Shown here: positions 24,174 through 32,715 of the stretch, piece after piece
Layout of the letters: each line of letters begins with the position of its first letter
Numbering within the stretch: position 1 is the first letter of the stretch
From: Fimenecus sp964557975
Lineage (GTDB): Bacteria > Bacillota > Clostridia > Oscillospirales > Acutalibacteraceae
NCBI GenBank assembly: GCA_964557975.1
Contig: CAZLCG010000006.1
Coordinates: forward strand, 1 to 64,000
DNA length: 64,000 nt
Direction: 5' to 3'
Made by a program: the position numbers and the translations under genes
The notes under the pieces: model-generated
Database searches by the model: none
The model's input: the letters and a program-made list of their open reading frames with translations, nothing else
Told to the model about the DNA's origin: nothing

Positions 24174-27158
24174 TTATTCTTTATCCTGATTTTCCTGTGT
24201 ACCGCCGGTATTTCCGTCAAAATATCCGTCATCGATCATTTTAATCAGAATTTCGGCAACCTCGGGGTCAAACTGTTTGCCCGACTGCTCCATAACCTCT
24301 TTTTTGATATGCTCCTTGTCAAACGCCGTGTTATAGCCCCTTGCGGTCGACATGGCGTCGTACGCGTCCGCAGCGCCTATTATTTTGCCCTCGAGACTGA
24401 TTTCGGAGCCTTTGATTCCCCTCGGATACCCCTTGCCGTCATACCTCTCGTGATGATCTCTTGCGCCGAACTGAATGTTCTTAACCGCCGTCATATCTTT
24501 GAGTATCTCCGCGCCCAGCGTTGTGTGGGTTTTAATTATCTCGTATTCCTCGGGGGTCAGCTTGTCGGACTTTTTAAGGATTCCGTCAGGTATTCCTATT
24601 TTGCCTATATCGTGCAAAAGCGCCGCATAATAAATGTTATCAAGGCGCTCGTCGCTTATACGCAGGCGCTTGGCGATCTCAACCGAATATTTCGCGACCC
24701 GTTCGGAATGACCTTTGGTGTACGAGTCTTTAGCGTCAATAACCTTTGTAAACGCGCGCATTGTCTGCTCGCTTATCTCCTGAATCCTTGTGCGCTTTTT
24801 GCGCTCGCGCACCGACCTTAACAAGGTAATCATATAAGCTGAAACAATTATCAGAAAGCCCGCAAAAAAGACGGCGGCCGCCTTAAACATATTTTGCTCA
24901 AAGTATGAATACTCCTTTGAAAACGTTACCTGTACGGCGTCAAGCACCTCGTATGTTTTGCTGTCGATAAGGCTCACCGTTAAATCATAGCTGCCTCCCG
25001 ACGGATTGGTATAAACAAAGCTGTTGCCGCCGTTTACCTCCTCGGTATATTCAAGATTATCCCTGCCCGAAAGCGTATACCTTAATTTATAGCCGCTGTA
25101 CGGCTGAAAGGAAACAACCGAAACGCCGACGGTAATTTTCTGAGTATCCTCGCCCAAAGGCGTGTCGGTAAAATCCTGTGCCGCGTCATCGCCGTAAATT
25201 CCGTCGATTTTAAGCCTCGGCGCGGCTGTGTCAGGCTCGGCCTCAAAGCCGCCCGTGTCGATGCTCAAAAGCCCCTTGTCGGTGCAGACATAAAGCATGC
25301 CGTCAGGCGAAATATAACTGTAAGAATACTTGTCTATATCGTTGACAAGACCGCAGCTGCTGTCAAGGCTTACCGACTGAAAAGTTTTTGCGCTGTTAAG
25401 CAGCTCCTTTTCGGTCGTAACTATAATCCTGTTCTCGGCGATGATCCACATATTGCCGTCGGGGGCAAGCATCATGTCCACAATTTCGTGCAGAATGTTT
25501 AATTTTGTTATCTCCTTCGGTTCTTCGCCGTACTTAACATAATAAAGATCGGGACCCGTGCTTACCCACAGCCCCTCGCCGTCACTGCTTTTAAGCATGC
25601 TCTTTATACCGCCCGTAACGCCGTTCGTTATATCGCCGAACGAATAGACCCCGCCGTCCTTTTCAATTTTATAAACGCCGTTGGATTCCGTACCGACCAA
25701 ACAGAAGCTTAATTCCGGAACGCTGATAACGGACAACACCTTTCCCGCGATTCCGTTTTCCTCATTATAGCTTCTCGATGTGTTTTCAGCCTCAAGGATG
25801 GTAATTCCGTCGTCAAAACCGACAATTATGTCCCCGTCGGACATAACCGCAAGCGTGTTCACACTGTTGCCGATCAAGCCCTGCTCGGCGGTGATCTGCC
25901 GGATGCCGCCCTTACCGTCGTAAGAAAAGATGCCCTCGCCCGCAGTCGCAATTAAAAGCCGCCCGTCGTAATGAACGGCCATCGCATTGATATTTATACC
26001 GTTAAGACGCTCGGTAAGGTTGTTTGTTATAACCTCGTCGGCGTTCTCGTCAATTACCGTAAGCCCGCTTTCCGTTCCCGCATAAAGCAGTCCGTCAAAT
26101 TTAATTGCGCAGTTAACCTTACTGTCGCCGAGCGAATAGCAGTCGTTAACATCGGTAAAGCAGCTGCGGCAAAGCTCGACCGCTCCGCCGTTGTATGTGG
26201 AAAACCAGTAATTCCCCTGAAAATCGCAGACAACCGACGAAATCCCGTCAAGCTGTATGTTCCCGACCGAATGATACGCTGAAGCCTCGTCAATATAGCC
26301 TATGCCGTTCCTGCAAATAACCCAGCACAAGCCGTTTGAATCCCTGACCGTTTTATAAACGGGACTTCCCGTTTGTGCAATCGTCCTGAAGGTTCGGTCG
26401 CCGCCGTTGCTTACGACCTCAATTACCTCTCCCGCGTCCGTTGCCACCCTGTAAGTGCGGGAGTCGACATAATCTATATCCCTTATTATGTTTTTTGTAA
26501 TATTACTGTAATCAACCGTTTCAACGATTTTTTCACCGCTGATTTTCGCCACGAAGCCCGTATTGGTAACGCACAGAAAAGCGTCCTCGGCGGAAAGATC
26601 CCTGATAAGCCGATACCCCTGCGTGGAAACTCCCGAATCGTTATCAAACACAGTTATATTATCCTCGCCGTCAACGGAATATATCCCGTTTGCCGTCGCG
26701 ACCGTTATTGTGCCGTCCGCCGCCTCCGCAATATCGCGCACCGAGTTTGACGGCGCGCCCGAGCTCATATCGAAGCTCTTAAAGCTGTCGCCCGTCTTAC
26801 GGATAAGCCCCACGTTGTTCGTCCCAAGCCATACTCTGTCCTTTGAATCGACAAAAACAGTCAGTACCGTCGAAAAATCCTGCCCTTCAACCGTTTCCTT
26901 GTTAAAAACCTCATAGTCGAAAAAACCCGAATATTCAATAAGACCGCTTGCCGTTGCAAAGCAAAGCGTCCCGTCCGACTTTTGGGCAATATCGTAGATG
27001 CGGTTTTCGGGGAAGCCCGTGTCCTCCGAATAAATATACTGATAATAGCCCGCGCAAAAATCCTTTTCCCGTGCGGACGCAAAAGCCGTAAGCGTCGGCG
27101 AAAGGCTTACGGCAAGTATTATAACCGTGAGTACAAGCGCTGTGATTTTCTTTTTCAT
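24174..27158 (-). CDS. Beta-propeller sensor with HD-GYP c-di-GMP phosphodiesterase domain
   Basis: A 994-residue sensor. After a signal peptide or N-terminal anchor (residues 1-30) come about 600 residues of two-component-regulator propeller repeats (patterns such as DSKDRVWLGT, SDGTLCFAT, DGNMWIIAENRI). A Y_Y_Y-like Ig domain (LRYTLSG) and a membrane segment near 755-775 follow. The cytoplasmic end is an HD-GYP domain: LHDIGKIGIPDG near 848 and HHERYDGKGYPRG near 905. HD-GYP domains hydrolyse cyclic di-GMP, so the protein should couple an extracellular ligand, perhaps a glycan as in hybrid propeller sensors, to second-messenger breakdown. No cyclase or partner regulator is adjacent. Confidence 0.92.
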   Translation of the reverse strand: MKKKITALVLTVIILAVSLSPTLTAFASAREKDFCAGYYQYIYSEDTGFPENRIYDIAQKSDGTLCFATASGLIEYSGFFDYEVFNKETVEGQDFSTVLTVFVDSKDRVWLGTNNVGLIRKTGDSFKSFDMSSGAPSNSVRDIAEAADGTITVATANGIYSVDGEDNITVFDNDSGVSTQGYRLIRDLSAEDAFLCVTNTGFVAKISGEKIVETVDYSNITKNIIRDIDYVDSRTYRVATDAGEVIEVVSNGGDRTFRTIAQTGSPVYKTVRDSNGLCWVICRNGIGYIDEASAYHSVGNIQLDGISSVVCDFQGNYWFSTYNGGAVELCRSCFTDVNDCYSLGDSKVNCAIKFDGLLYAGTESGLTVIDENADEVITNNLTERLNGININAMAVHYDGRLLIATAGEGIFSYDGKGGIRQITAEQGLIGNSVNTLAVMSDGDIIVGFDDGITILEAENTSRSYNEENGIAGKVLSVISVPELSFCLVGTESNGVYKIEKDGGVYSFGDITNGVTGGIKSMLKSSDGEGLWVSTGPDLYYVKYGEEPKEITKLNILHEIVDMMLAPDGNMWIIAENRIIVTTEKELLNSAKTFQSVSLDSSCGLVNDIDKYSYSYISPDGMLYVCTDKGLLSIDTGGFEAEPDTAAPRLKIDGIYGDDAAQDFTDTPLGEDTQKITVGVSVVSFQPYSGYKLRYTLSGRDNLEYTEEVNGGNSFVYTNPSGGSYDLTVSLIDSKTYEVLDAVQVTFSKEYSYFEQNMFKAAAVFFAGFLIIVSAYMITLLRSVRERKKRTRIQEISEQTMRAFTKVIDAKDSYTKGHSERVAKYSVEIAKRLRISDERLDNIYYAALLHDIGKIGIPDGILKKSDKLTPEEYEIIKTHTTLGAEILKDMTAVKNIQFGARDHHERYDGKGYPRGIKGSEISLEGKIIGAADAYDAMSTARGYNTAFDKEHIKKEVMEQSGKQFDPEVAEILIKMIDDGYFDGNTGGTQENQDKE

Positions 27159-27189
27159 ATAATTTACCCCGCGAATGTCTTTTCGTTTA

Positions 27190-27219
27190 ATTTTACTATA
27201 TTCCGTGTACGCTTTTCAA
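27190..27219 (-). promoter_or_regulatory. Putative promoter of the HD-GYP sensor gene
   Basis: Minus-strand TTGAAA (27219-27214) and TAAAAT (27195-27190) have 18-bp spacing. Confidence 0.5.
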
Positions 27220-27438
27220 CAGTTTTTTCGCCTAAATAATACGGCGCTTATTGTCGGTTTTTCACAAAGCGGGTCTGTAATGCGTGAATACACGCCTGTT
27301 TTTCATCTATCCGACAGCTTGTACTCCCCAAGCGATATTAACGTCAGCGTCAAACACAAAGCGTTTACCGCCTCCCCCTTGTGCAAAGGAGGCTTAATAA
27401 TCGCCGACCTTCTGTAAAACTTTCCCCCTTAAAGACGC
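27220..27438. other. Intergenic stretch without a gene
   Basis: Only degenerate repeat-like DNA is seen, including CTCCCCCTTGTGCAAAGGAG (27373-27392), a short dyad resembling interspersed elements common in gut Clostridia. No coding potential was found. Confidence 0.4.
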
Positions 27439-27474
27439 AAAAAGGCTGCCGCAAACCGTTGTCTGCGACAGCCT
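27439..27474 (-). terminator. Terminator after the three-paralogue cluster
   Basis: A long stem, AGGCTG-CGCA / TTGCG-CAGCCT, with an internal mismatch (27443-27474), is followed on the minus strand by five T. Confidence 0.85.
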
Positions 27475-27516
27475 GATATTTTTATAGGGAATAATATAAT
27501 CTGATAAAATTTACGT

Positions 27517-28032
27517 TTACGAACCTGTGACGCTGCCCAAAAGGTCGTCGGGAAGTCCGTCCGACTCCTCAATCTTATCGGCAATACCGTAGAAGAAATC
27601 CTGCGCGGAGGAGCCTGCGCTGTCAATGGTATCCGCGATTTTGTTGCCGTCGACCATGCTGCCGACGTCGCCCAAACCGCTGAAAAGCCCCATAATTGTG
27701 TCGAGAATACCGCTGTCGCTGTCATCATCGGACGAAGCCGCGGTTGTCGCAGCCTGCGTGGTTGTCTCGGCCTGCGTGGTTGTCGCGGCCTGCGTGGTTG
27801 TCGCGGCCTGCGTGGTTGTGGCTTCGGTAACCTTTACGGTAACCTGCTCAATGACTGTCTCAGGCTCAACCGTAACTTTTTTGGGACCGTCGCCCTTACC
27901 GAGCACATAAACGACCGCCGTAATGGCAACCGCAAGCACAACGGCAAAGAACCTTGCCCAGCCCTTTTTTCTTTTAAGCTTCTTCGCGGCTAACTCCTCG
28001 GGAGTTAACTGAACCTTTTCTTTTTTAGCCAT
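27517..28032 (-). CDS. Short membrane-anchored surface protein with LTPEEL tag (third of three)
   Basis: A 171-residue protein starting at ATG 28032, chosen because AGGAAAGG precedes it; a longer upstream frame lacks a ribosome site. Layout: cytoplasmic N-terminus AKKEKVQLTPEELAAKK, one membrane segment at about 26-45, a Val/Thr stretch, a TTTQAA repeat region, then an acidic Ser/Asp/Gly-rich tail ending LLGSVTGS. It shares the first 20 residues with the two genes upstream but lacks their C-terminal domain, so it looks like a short or truncated member. Probably type II topology with the C-terminus outside. Function unknown. Confidence 0.82.
   Translation of the reverse strand: MAKKEKVQLTPEELAAKKLKRKKGWARFFAVVLAVAITAVVYVLGKGDGPKKVTVEPETVIEQVTVKVTEATTTQAATTTQAATTTQAETTTQAATTAASSDDDSDSGILDTIMGLFSGLGDVGSMVDGNKIADTIDSAGSSAQDFFYGIADKIEESDGLPDDLLGSVTGS
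27750..27821 (-). repeat. 18-bp minisatellite, four copies
   Basis: The 18-bp unit containing CCTGCGTGGTTGT starts at 27753, 27771, 27789 and 27807. It encodes TTTQA(A/E) hexapeptides in the extracellular linker. Copy number is probably variable between strains. Confidence 0.85.
27991..28007. repeat. Coding palindrome, copy in the third paralogue
   Basis: TAACTCC-TCG-GGAGTTA is a perfect 7-bp stem with a 3-nt loop inside the codons for LTPEEL. The same 17 bp are identical in the two sister genes (28998-29014 and 30008-30024). Confidence 0.8.
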
Positions 28033-28070
28033 ATTGCTTTCCTTTCCTGAAAATCGCCTGTCGGTAATTA

Positions 28071-29039
28071 TCAATATACGAAATCGGTATATTGAGCCGA
28101 GGTATGGATAGCGCCCGTACCGGTAATGGAAACTACCGCCTTAAGACCGAGCTTTGCCGCCGCGTCATCCTCATAGGCAAGGCTTACAAGCTTGCCGTCG
28201 GTAATAACTACGGTAACCTTTATGTTCGTGTAATTTGCTTCAAGCGAGTTGACCGAAATAGCGCTTGTATAGTTGGTAACCTCCTCCGACACCTCGTCTA
28301 TTACAACTATGTCGTCGGTAAGCCTTGAAAGCGAGCTTGAACCGTCCTTTGCGGGAGTGTTGACGTCCGCAAGATTAAAGGTATATGTATCGCCGTTGAC
28401 CTGAAGGTTAAGAAGGTCGCTTCCCTTAAGCTGAGTTGCTTTGAGCTTGTAGGAATCGCCATGGTAATCGATTACGGCGGCCGCATCCTCGCCCTTGCCT
28501 ATCGTTGCTTCCTTATCTCCTACGCCGAGGAAGCCGCCGACAACGGAATTAAGATTGGCATTTTCATCAACAGCTTGAATGATTCCGTTAAGTATGCTTG
28601 TCGCAGTACCTACGTCAACAGCCTCTGTAAACTGAGCGCTTCTTTTCCATGTGTAGCCCGCTTTTTCGTTTACCGCTTTCGCGGTTGCCGCGTTGATTGC
28701 CGCCGCAATCTCATCCGTGTTTACAGTGGAATCGCTGCTCTGCACATCGCTCGACGAGCCGTCGGACGAGTTGTCGGAATTGACCTGAACCGAATCCGAA
28801 TTGCCGCTGTCAGTACTGTTGTTGTTTTCGGTGCTGCCGCCGCCGGCGCTTGTTGTTGAAACAGTCTCTTCATCGCTTGCCGCGACCTTAGCGCCCTGTG
28901 ATTTTGCGACGCTGAAAACTCCGACTGTAAGCGCAAGAGCAAGAACTATAGCCCAAAATCTGGTCCAGCCGTTTGATTTGCGGATTTTCTTCGCGGCTAA
29001 CTCCTCGGGAGTTAACTCTGTTTTAACTTTTTTTGACAT
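28071..29039 (-). CDS. Membrane-anchored surface protein with LTPEEL tag (second of three)
   Basis: A 322-residue protein. Layout: cytoplasmic tag SKKVKTELTPEELAAKK, a membrane segment at about 27-46, a Ser/Asn/Thr/Gly linker to about residue 105, then a domain of about 210 residues shared with the upstream paralogue. Matching pieces are EIAAAINAATAKA, VDVGTATSILNGII, SVVGGFLGVGDK, YKLKATQLKGSD, NGDTYTFNL and the ending QYTDFVY. Predicted to display the domain outside the cell. No enzyme motif was seen. It lies 23 bp after the upstream paralogue and 38 bp before the short one. Function unknown. Confidence 0.87.
   Translation of the reverse strand: MSKKVKTELTPEELAAKKIRKSNGWTRFWAIVLALALTVGVFSVAKSQGAKVAASDEETVSTTSAGGGSTENNNSTDSGNSDSVQVNSDNSSDGSSSDVQSSDSTVNTDEIAAAINAATAKAVNEKAGYTWKRSAQFTEAVDVGTATSILNGIIQAVDENANLNSVVGGFLGVGDKEATIGKGEDAAAVIDYHGDSYKLKATQLKGSDLLNLQVNGDTYTFNLADVNTPAKDGSSSLSRLTDDIVVIDEVSEEVTNYTSAISVNSLEANYTNIKVTVVITDGKLVSLAYEDDAAAKLGLKAVVSITGTGAIHTSAQYTDFVY
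28998..29014. repeat. Coding palindrome, copy in the second paralogue
   Basis: Identical 17-bp stem-loop to 27991-28007. The flanking codons for the adjacent Ala-Ala are also identical. Confidence 0.8.
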
Positions 29040-29062
29040 ATCTGTTCCCTCTCAAATCTTTA

Positions 29063-30049
29063 TCAATATGCAAAGTTGCTGTAAGAGCCTTCAACAGTGC
29101 CGTGTCCCGTACCTGTCGCAACGCTAAGCTCAAGCTTCTGTACGTCCATATAGTAGCTGTATTTAAAGCTTTCGAGAGTGCCGTTGTTGATTACAGCCGT
29201 TACCTTAATATCCTTGAATACAACCGTCGAGGACTTAACCGAAAGCCTGCTGCCGAAACTGCCGAGCGCGTCCGCAATTCCTTCCGAAACCTCCGTCTGC
29301 GTGATAAAGTCGTTTGTAAGTCTTGCGAGAGCCGTTGAATCGTCCTTCTGCGGGTCCGTAGCGTCGGGAAGAGTAAAGGTGTATGTATTGCCGTCGACGC
29401 TCAGGTTTTTAATGTCGCTCGCCTGAAGCTTTGTTGCCTTGAGGGCATAGTTGACGTTGCCCATCGCTTCTTTTTTAGCCGCGTCGTCCGCGCCCTTTGC
29501 AATTGTATTTGATTTATCGCCCCTGCCGAGGAAATTGCCTACAACCGAGGTAACGTCGGCATTATCGTCAACCAAATGAATAATTCCGTTAAGTATGCTT
29601 GTCGCGTTGCCTACGTCAACGTCTTCGATTACGCATTTTCTTGCCCAGTCATAGCCTGCGCTTGCAGCCTTTGCGGTAGCCGCGTTGATTGCCGCCGCCG
29701 CTTCTTCTTCAGCGGCTGTTGCGGGTGTGCTGTCCTGTGAATCGCCCGATGTGCCGTCCGACGATGTGCCGTCCGACGATGTGCCGTCCGACGATGTGCC
29801 GCCCGACGTCGTTCCGCCCGAGGTGCCGCCCGTCGTGTTGCTCGATGTGCCGGCGGTCTGAACGACCGTCTGAATTGTTGTACCCGGTCCGAACGCTATG
29901 TAAACAACAGAATAAACAAGAACGACAGAAAGCATTAAAGCAAGAGCCTTAACAAAGGTTTCGCCGAAAATTTTACGCTTTTCTGTTTTTCTTTCCCTTT
30001 TTGCCTGTAACTCCTCGGGAGTTAAGACAACTTTTTCTTTTTTTGCCAT
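29063..30049 (-). CDS. Membrane-anchored surface protein with LTPEEL tag (first of three)
   Basis: A 328-residue first gene of the cluster. Layout: cytoplasmic tag AKKEKVVLTPEELQAKR, a membrane segment at about 32-52, a Gly/Thr/Ser/Asp repeat linker (residues 65-110), then the shared extracellular domain: AAAAINAATAKA, VDVGNATSILNGII, SVVGNFLGRGDK, YALKATKLQASD, DGNTYTFTL, ending SYSNFAY. It has a strong promoter, an AAAGGGG ribosome site, and an operator-like dyad upstream. I do not recognise the domain. The even alpha/beta composition and lack of cysteines fit a binding or structural surface domain. Confidence 0.87.
   Translation of the reverse strand: MAKKEKVVLTPEELQAKRERKTEKRKIFGETFVKALALMLSVVLVYSVVYIAFGPGTTIQTVVQTAGTSSNTTGGTSGGTTSGGTSSDGTSSDGTSSDGTSGDSQDSTPATAAEEEAAAAINAATAKAASAGYDWARKCVIEDVDVGNATSILNGIIHLVDDNADVTSVVGNFLGRGDKSNTIAKGADDAAKKEAMGNVNYALKATKLQASDIKNLSVDGNTYTFTLPDATDPQKDDSTALARLTNDFITQTEVSEGIADALGSFGSRLSVKSSTVVFKDIKVTAVINNGTLESFKYSYYMDVQKLELSVATGTGHGTVEGSYSNFAY
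29748..29807 (-). repeat. 15-bp minisatellite, four copies
   Basis: The unit GATGTGCCGTCCGAC is repeated at 29748, 29763, 29778 and 29793 (the last with one change). It encodes the Ser-Ser/Gly-Asp-Gly-Thr pentapeptides of the linker. Confidence 0.85.
30008..30024. repeat. Coding palindrome, copy in the first paralogue
   Basis: Identical 17-bp stem-loop, while the surrounding codons have diverged. This makes the palindrome the best conserved DNA among the three genes. Confidence 0.8.
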
Positions 30050-30083
30050 TCTTATATTGTCCCCTTTCTTGACTGTGAACGTA

Positions 30084-30104
30084 GATTAACTCATTATGTT
30101 AATC
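30084..30104. promoter_or_regulatory. Operator-like inverted repeat
   Basis: GATTAAC-7 nt-GTTAATC is a perfect 7-bp inverted repeat lying just downstream of the promoter at 30118-30146 and upstream of the ribosome site, where a repressor could block transcription. Confidence 0.55.
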
Positions 30105-30117
30105 AATACATAATACA

Positions 30118-30146
30118 AATTTACAATAATTTTGCTAAAATGTCAA
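30118..30146 (-). promoter_or_regulatory. Promoter of the three-paralogue cluster
   Basis: Minus-strand TTGACA (30146-30141) and TAAATT (30123-30118) have 17-bp spacing. Confidence 0.65.
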
Positions 30147-30242
30147 TGAAATAATACTTTTTTATCAAAAAAATTATCGCTTTACAAAAAAAATTGTGCC
30201 TTATTTTTTTCAATACCCCTATATATAGATAAATAAAATTTG

Positions 30243-32591
30243 TCAGTCGTTTGAAAGAAGTCTTACCGCAATTACCGTAATATCGTCACAGCGGCTGTTC
30301 TTTTTTTCATCCTTTGCTTTCTTGGCGATTCTTTCGGTTATTTCGCCCGTGCTTTCCGAAAGCGTCACCGCAAGTCCGTTTTTAACCGCGTCTCCCGAAT
30401 ATTCAAACGCCCCGTCGGACGCCATTATTATTAAATCGTTGCGTGAAAGCCTTGCCTCGGCTTCGGCAAAATCCGTTTCGTTCAGAATGCCCACGGGCAT
30501 TGACGCGCATTTTATTTCGCTTATTTTGCTCTTTCTTTTTACAAAGGAGGGCGCGGCGCCCGCCTTATAAAATTTTACGTTTCCGTTATATAAATCAATG
30601 CTCATAACGTCAAGCGTCGCAAGCGACTCGTCCTTTGATTTCAGCATAAGCGCCGAATTTACAAGCCTTAACGCCGAGCCGTATGAAAAGCCCACTCTTA
30701 AGAGCCTTGAAGTAAGCCCCGAGGCAAGCGAGGAATCGACCGCCGCGCGTATGCCCGTTCCCATACCGTCGCTTAAAACGACCGTATAATTGCCCCTGCC
30801 GTCATAAAAGCTTTCGTAGCTGTCGCCGCACAGAGCCTCCCTGTCGGCGGAAATTCTCGTTGCCGAGGCGGCGACGCGGTATTTCGTCTTTTCGCAAAAG
30901 CATACTCTCACGCCCGTATCACGGCTTTCAACGGCGGGAAAGCCGAGCGCCCTGCCGCAAATTTCTTCAAGGGACTGTTTAAGCTCGCTTTCCTTTATAT
31001 TCGATAATTTTTCTTTAAACCCTATTTCGATTTTAAGTCTGCCGTCCGTATCCGTCAGGCAGACTACGGATTCGGGCTTCAGCGAAAACTCGTTAAAAAG
31101 CGTCTCGTCTATTCTCTGCGCGCGCCTGTCGTCAAAGGTCACGCCGTCCGCGAACTCCTCCGACAGCTCGGAAAGCATTGAGCAAATTCCTCCGAACTGC
31201 TCGTTCGTAAGCAAGCGTATTTTATCTATTTTATCGTTTGAGGAAAGCGCGGCGGCGTAATTTATATAGCTTTTGTTGAATCCGTCAATCAACGCCCCGA
31301 GCCGCACGCAGCAGCCTTTAAGATACTTGGGAGCGTTATCCCCGTTAACTATGCCGTCGTTTTTGAGAATATCGCTCATAACGTCAAAAGAATTTTTGCA
31401 GTCTCTGAAATTTTTATTCCAGCAAAAGTCAACAAGCCTGCACCCGTCGCAGACAGCGTCCTTAACATTGTTGTAAACGAACAGGAAATCGTTCGCGCCC
31501 GTCTGCTTTAATACGCCCGAAGCCGCCGCGACCGACTGAGACATCTCGCCCACGGCAAAGGACGCCGATTTAAGCCGTTCTCTGACCGCCTGACGCTGTA
31601 AGCCCGTCATTTCTGGTTCTTTTTTTACAATAAGATTTTCGGCTTTCCTTATGTATTTTTCAGGCAGGGACATAAATATTGCCGCCGCCGCTCCCGCTTC
31701 GATAAGCATACATATTTTGTCAACCGATCCGCCGCCGAATAAAAACGCCGCGCCGAAGCCCAAAAGAAAAACGCCCGCCGAAACGAACCTGCCTGCGTAA
31801 GAAAAAACTCCTGCCGTAAGCCCTGCGGCGGCATAAGCCATACCGATTGCGCCCACGGCTTTGTCCATTGAAAAGACAAGCCAAGCCGCAGTTCCCGCGA
31901 CCGCGCCGCCCGCTTCTTTAAAAATATATGAAAATGCAAGGATTATAATAACCGCCGCAATTCTCGAAAAAGAAACGCCCGAGACGGAAATCCCCGAAAG
32001 CGAAAGCAGGAAAAGCTCCGCCGTGATTATTATCGGGCACAAATCCCTTACCGAAAGCCCCTTAACCTCCTTGCAGCTTTTAACAGCGCCCGCCGCCGAG
32101 CTGAAGAAATACGCCGTCCCCGCCGATAACAGGGCTTCTCCGAGATAGATGAAAAACGTCCTGATAGCCGTCGGGCCTGCAAGAAGCACGGCCGCGCTTG
32201 TCAGAAAGCTTGTAAGAAAAGCTATGCACGAGGGCAGAAGCTTAAATTTTTTTATTCCTTCAAACTCCTGCGTCAACCTTGAAAGCACCGCCGCCGAAAC
32301 CAGCGCCGCTATATACCGAAGCGCCGAAACGCTGTCCTGCGACAGAATATACCCCGCCGCTGCGCCCAAGCCCGATGAAATCAGAAATCTCTGCGGCGCC
32401 GCCGCCGTAAAAGCGACGCCGAACGGCGAGAACGCGCCCAAACTGTTTATTGACGCGGCCAGCGCTCCCGCCGCGAAAACCGCAAGCTGATATACCGCCT
32501 GCTTAAAATAATATGTATAATCGTTTTCCGCTGTATTTTTCAGCTTTTCGCCCGTCCTCATTAACGCCGATGTCAATTTCAAAAAAATCAC
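30243..32591 (-). CDS. spoIIE: Stage II sporulation protein E (SpoIIE) phosphatase
   Basis: A 782-residue protein. The N-terminal half has about ten membrane segments. A central region with a CDGCRLVDFCW cysteine motif follows, then a PP2C-like phosphatase domain with GDSYESF near 588, VVLSDGMGTG near 605, and IIMASDGAFEY toward the end. In sporulating Firmicutes SpoIIE sits at the polar septum and dephosphorylates SpoIIAA to release sigma-F in the forespore. All key parts are present at normal length, so the organism is likely able to sporulate. The start is GTG 32591 after AAGGTG. A TATAAT-like -10 lies upstream but no good -35, as expected for a Spo0A-activated promoter. Confidence 0.96.
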   Translation of the reverse strand: MIFLKLTSALMRTGEKLKNTAENDYTYYFKQAVYQLAVFAAGALAASINSLGAFSPFGVAFTAAAPQRFLISSGLGAAAGYILSQDSVSALRYIAALVSAAVLSRLTQEFEGIKKFKLLPSCIAFLTSFLTSAAVLLAGPTAIRTFFIYLGEALLSAGTAYFFSSAAGAVKSCKEVKGLSVRDLCPIIITAELFLLSLSGISVSGVSFSRIAAVIIILAFSYIFKEAGGAVAGTAAWLVFSMDKAVGAIGMAYAAAGLTAGVFSYAGRFVSAGVFLLGFGAAFLFGGGSVDKICMLIEAGAAAAIFMSLPEKYIRKAENLIVKKEPEMTGLQRQAVRERLKSASFAVGEMSQSVAAASGVLKQTGANDFLFVYNNVKDAVCDGCRLVDFCWNKNFRDCKNSFDVMSDILKNDGIVNGDNAPKYLKGCCVRLGALIDGFNKSYINYAAALSSNDKIDKIRLLTNEQFGGICSMLSELSEEFADGVTFDDRRAQRIDETLFNEFSLKPESVVCLTDTDGRLKIEIGFKEKLSNIKESELKQSLEEICGRALGFPAVESRDTGVRVCFCEKTKYRVAASATRISADREALCGDSYESFYDGRGNYTVVLSDGMGTGIRAAVDSSLASGLTSRLLRVGFSYGSALRLVNSALMLKSKDESLATLDVMSIDLYNGNVKFYKAGAAPSFVKRKSKISEIKCASMPVGILNETDFAEAEARLSRNDLIIMASDGAFEYSGDAVKNGLAVTLSESTGEITERIAKKAKDEKKNSRCDDITVIAVRLLSND

Positions 32592-32715
32592 CGCACCTTA
32601 AGATATTTTTACTTCCTGCGACTTAAAATCACACAAAATAATTATATCCTCGGCGCGGTGAAAACAACGTCGTATTTACGCTGTTGAAATCGGGGTATTA
32701 CGGGCGAAAAATCGA

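Noticed and set aside
27750..27821. CRISPR-like tandem repeats
   Set aside because: The 18-bp units are contiguous with no spacers and encode an in-frame peptide repeat; no cas genes are present.
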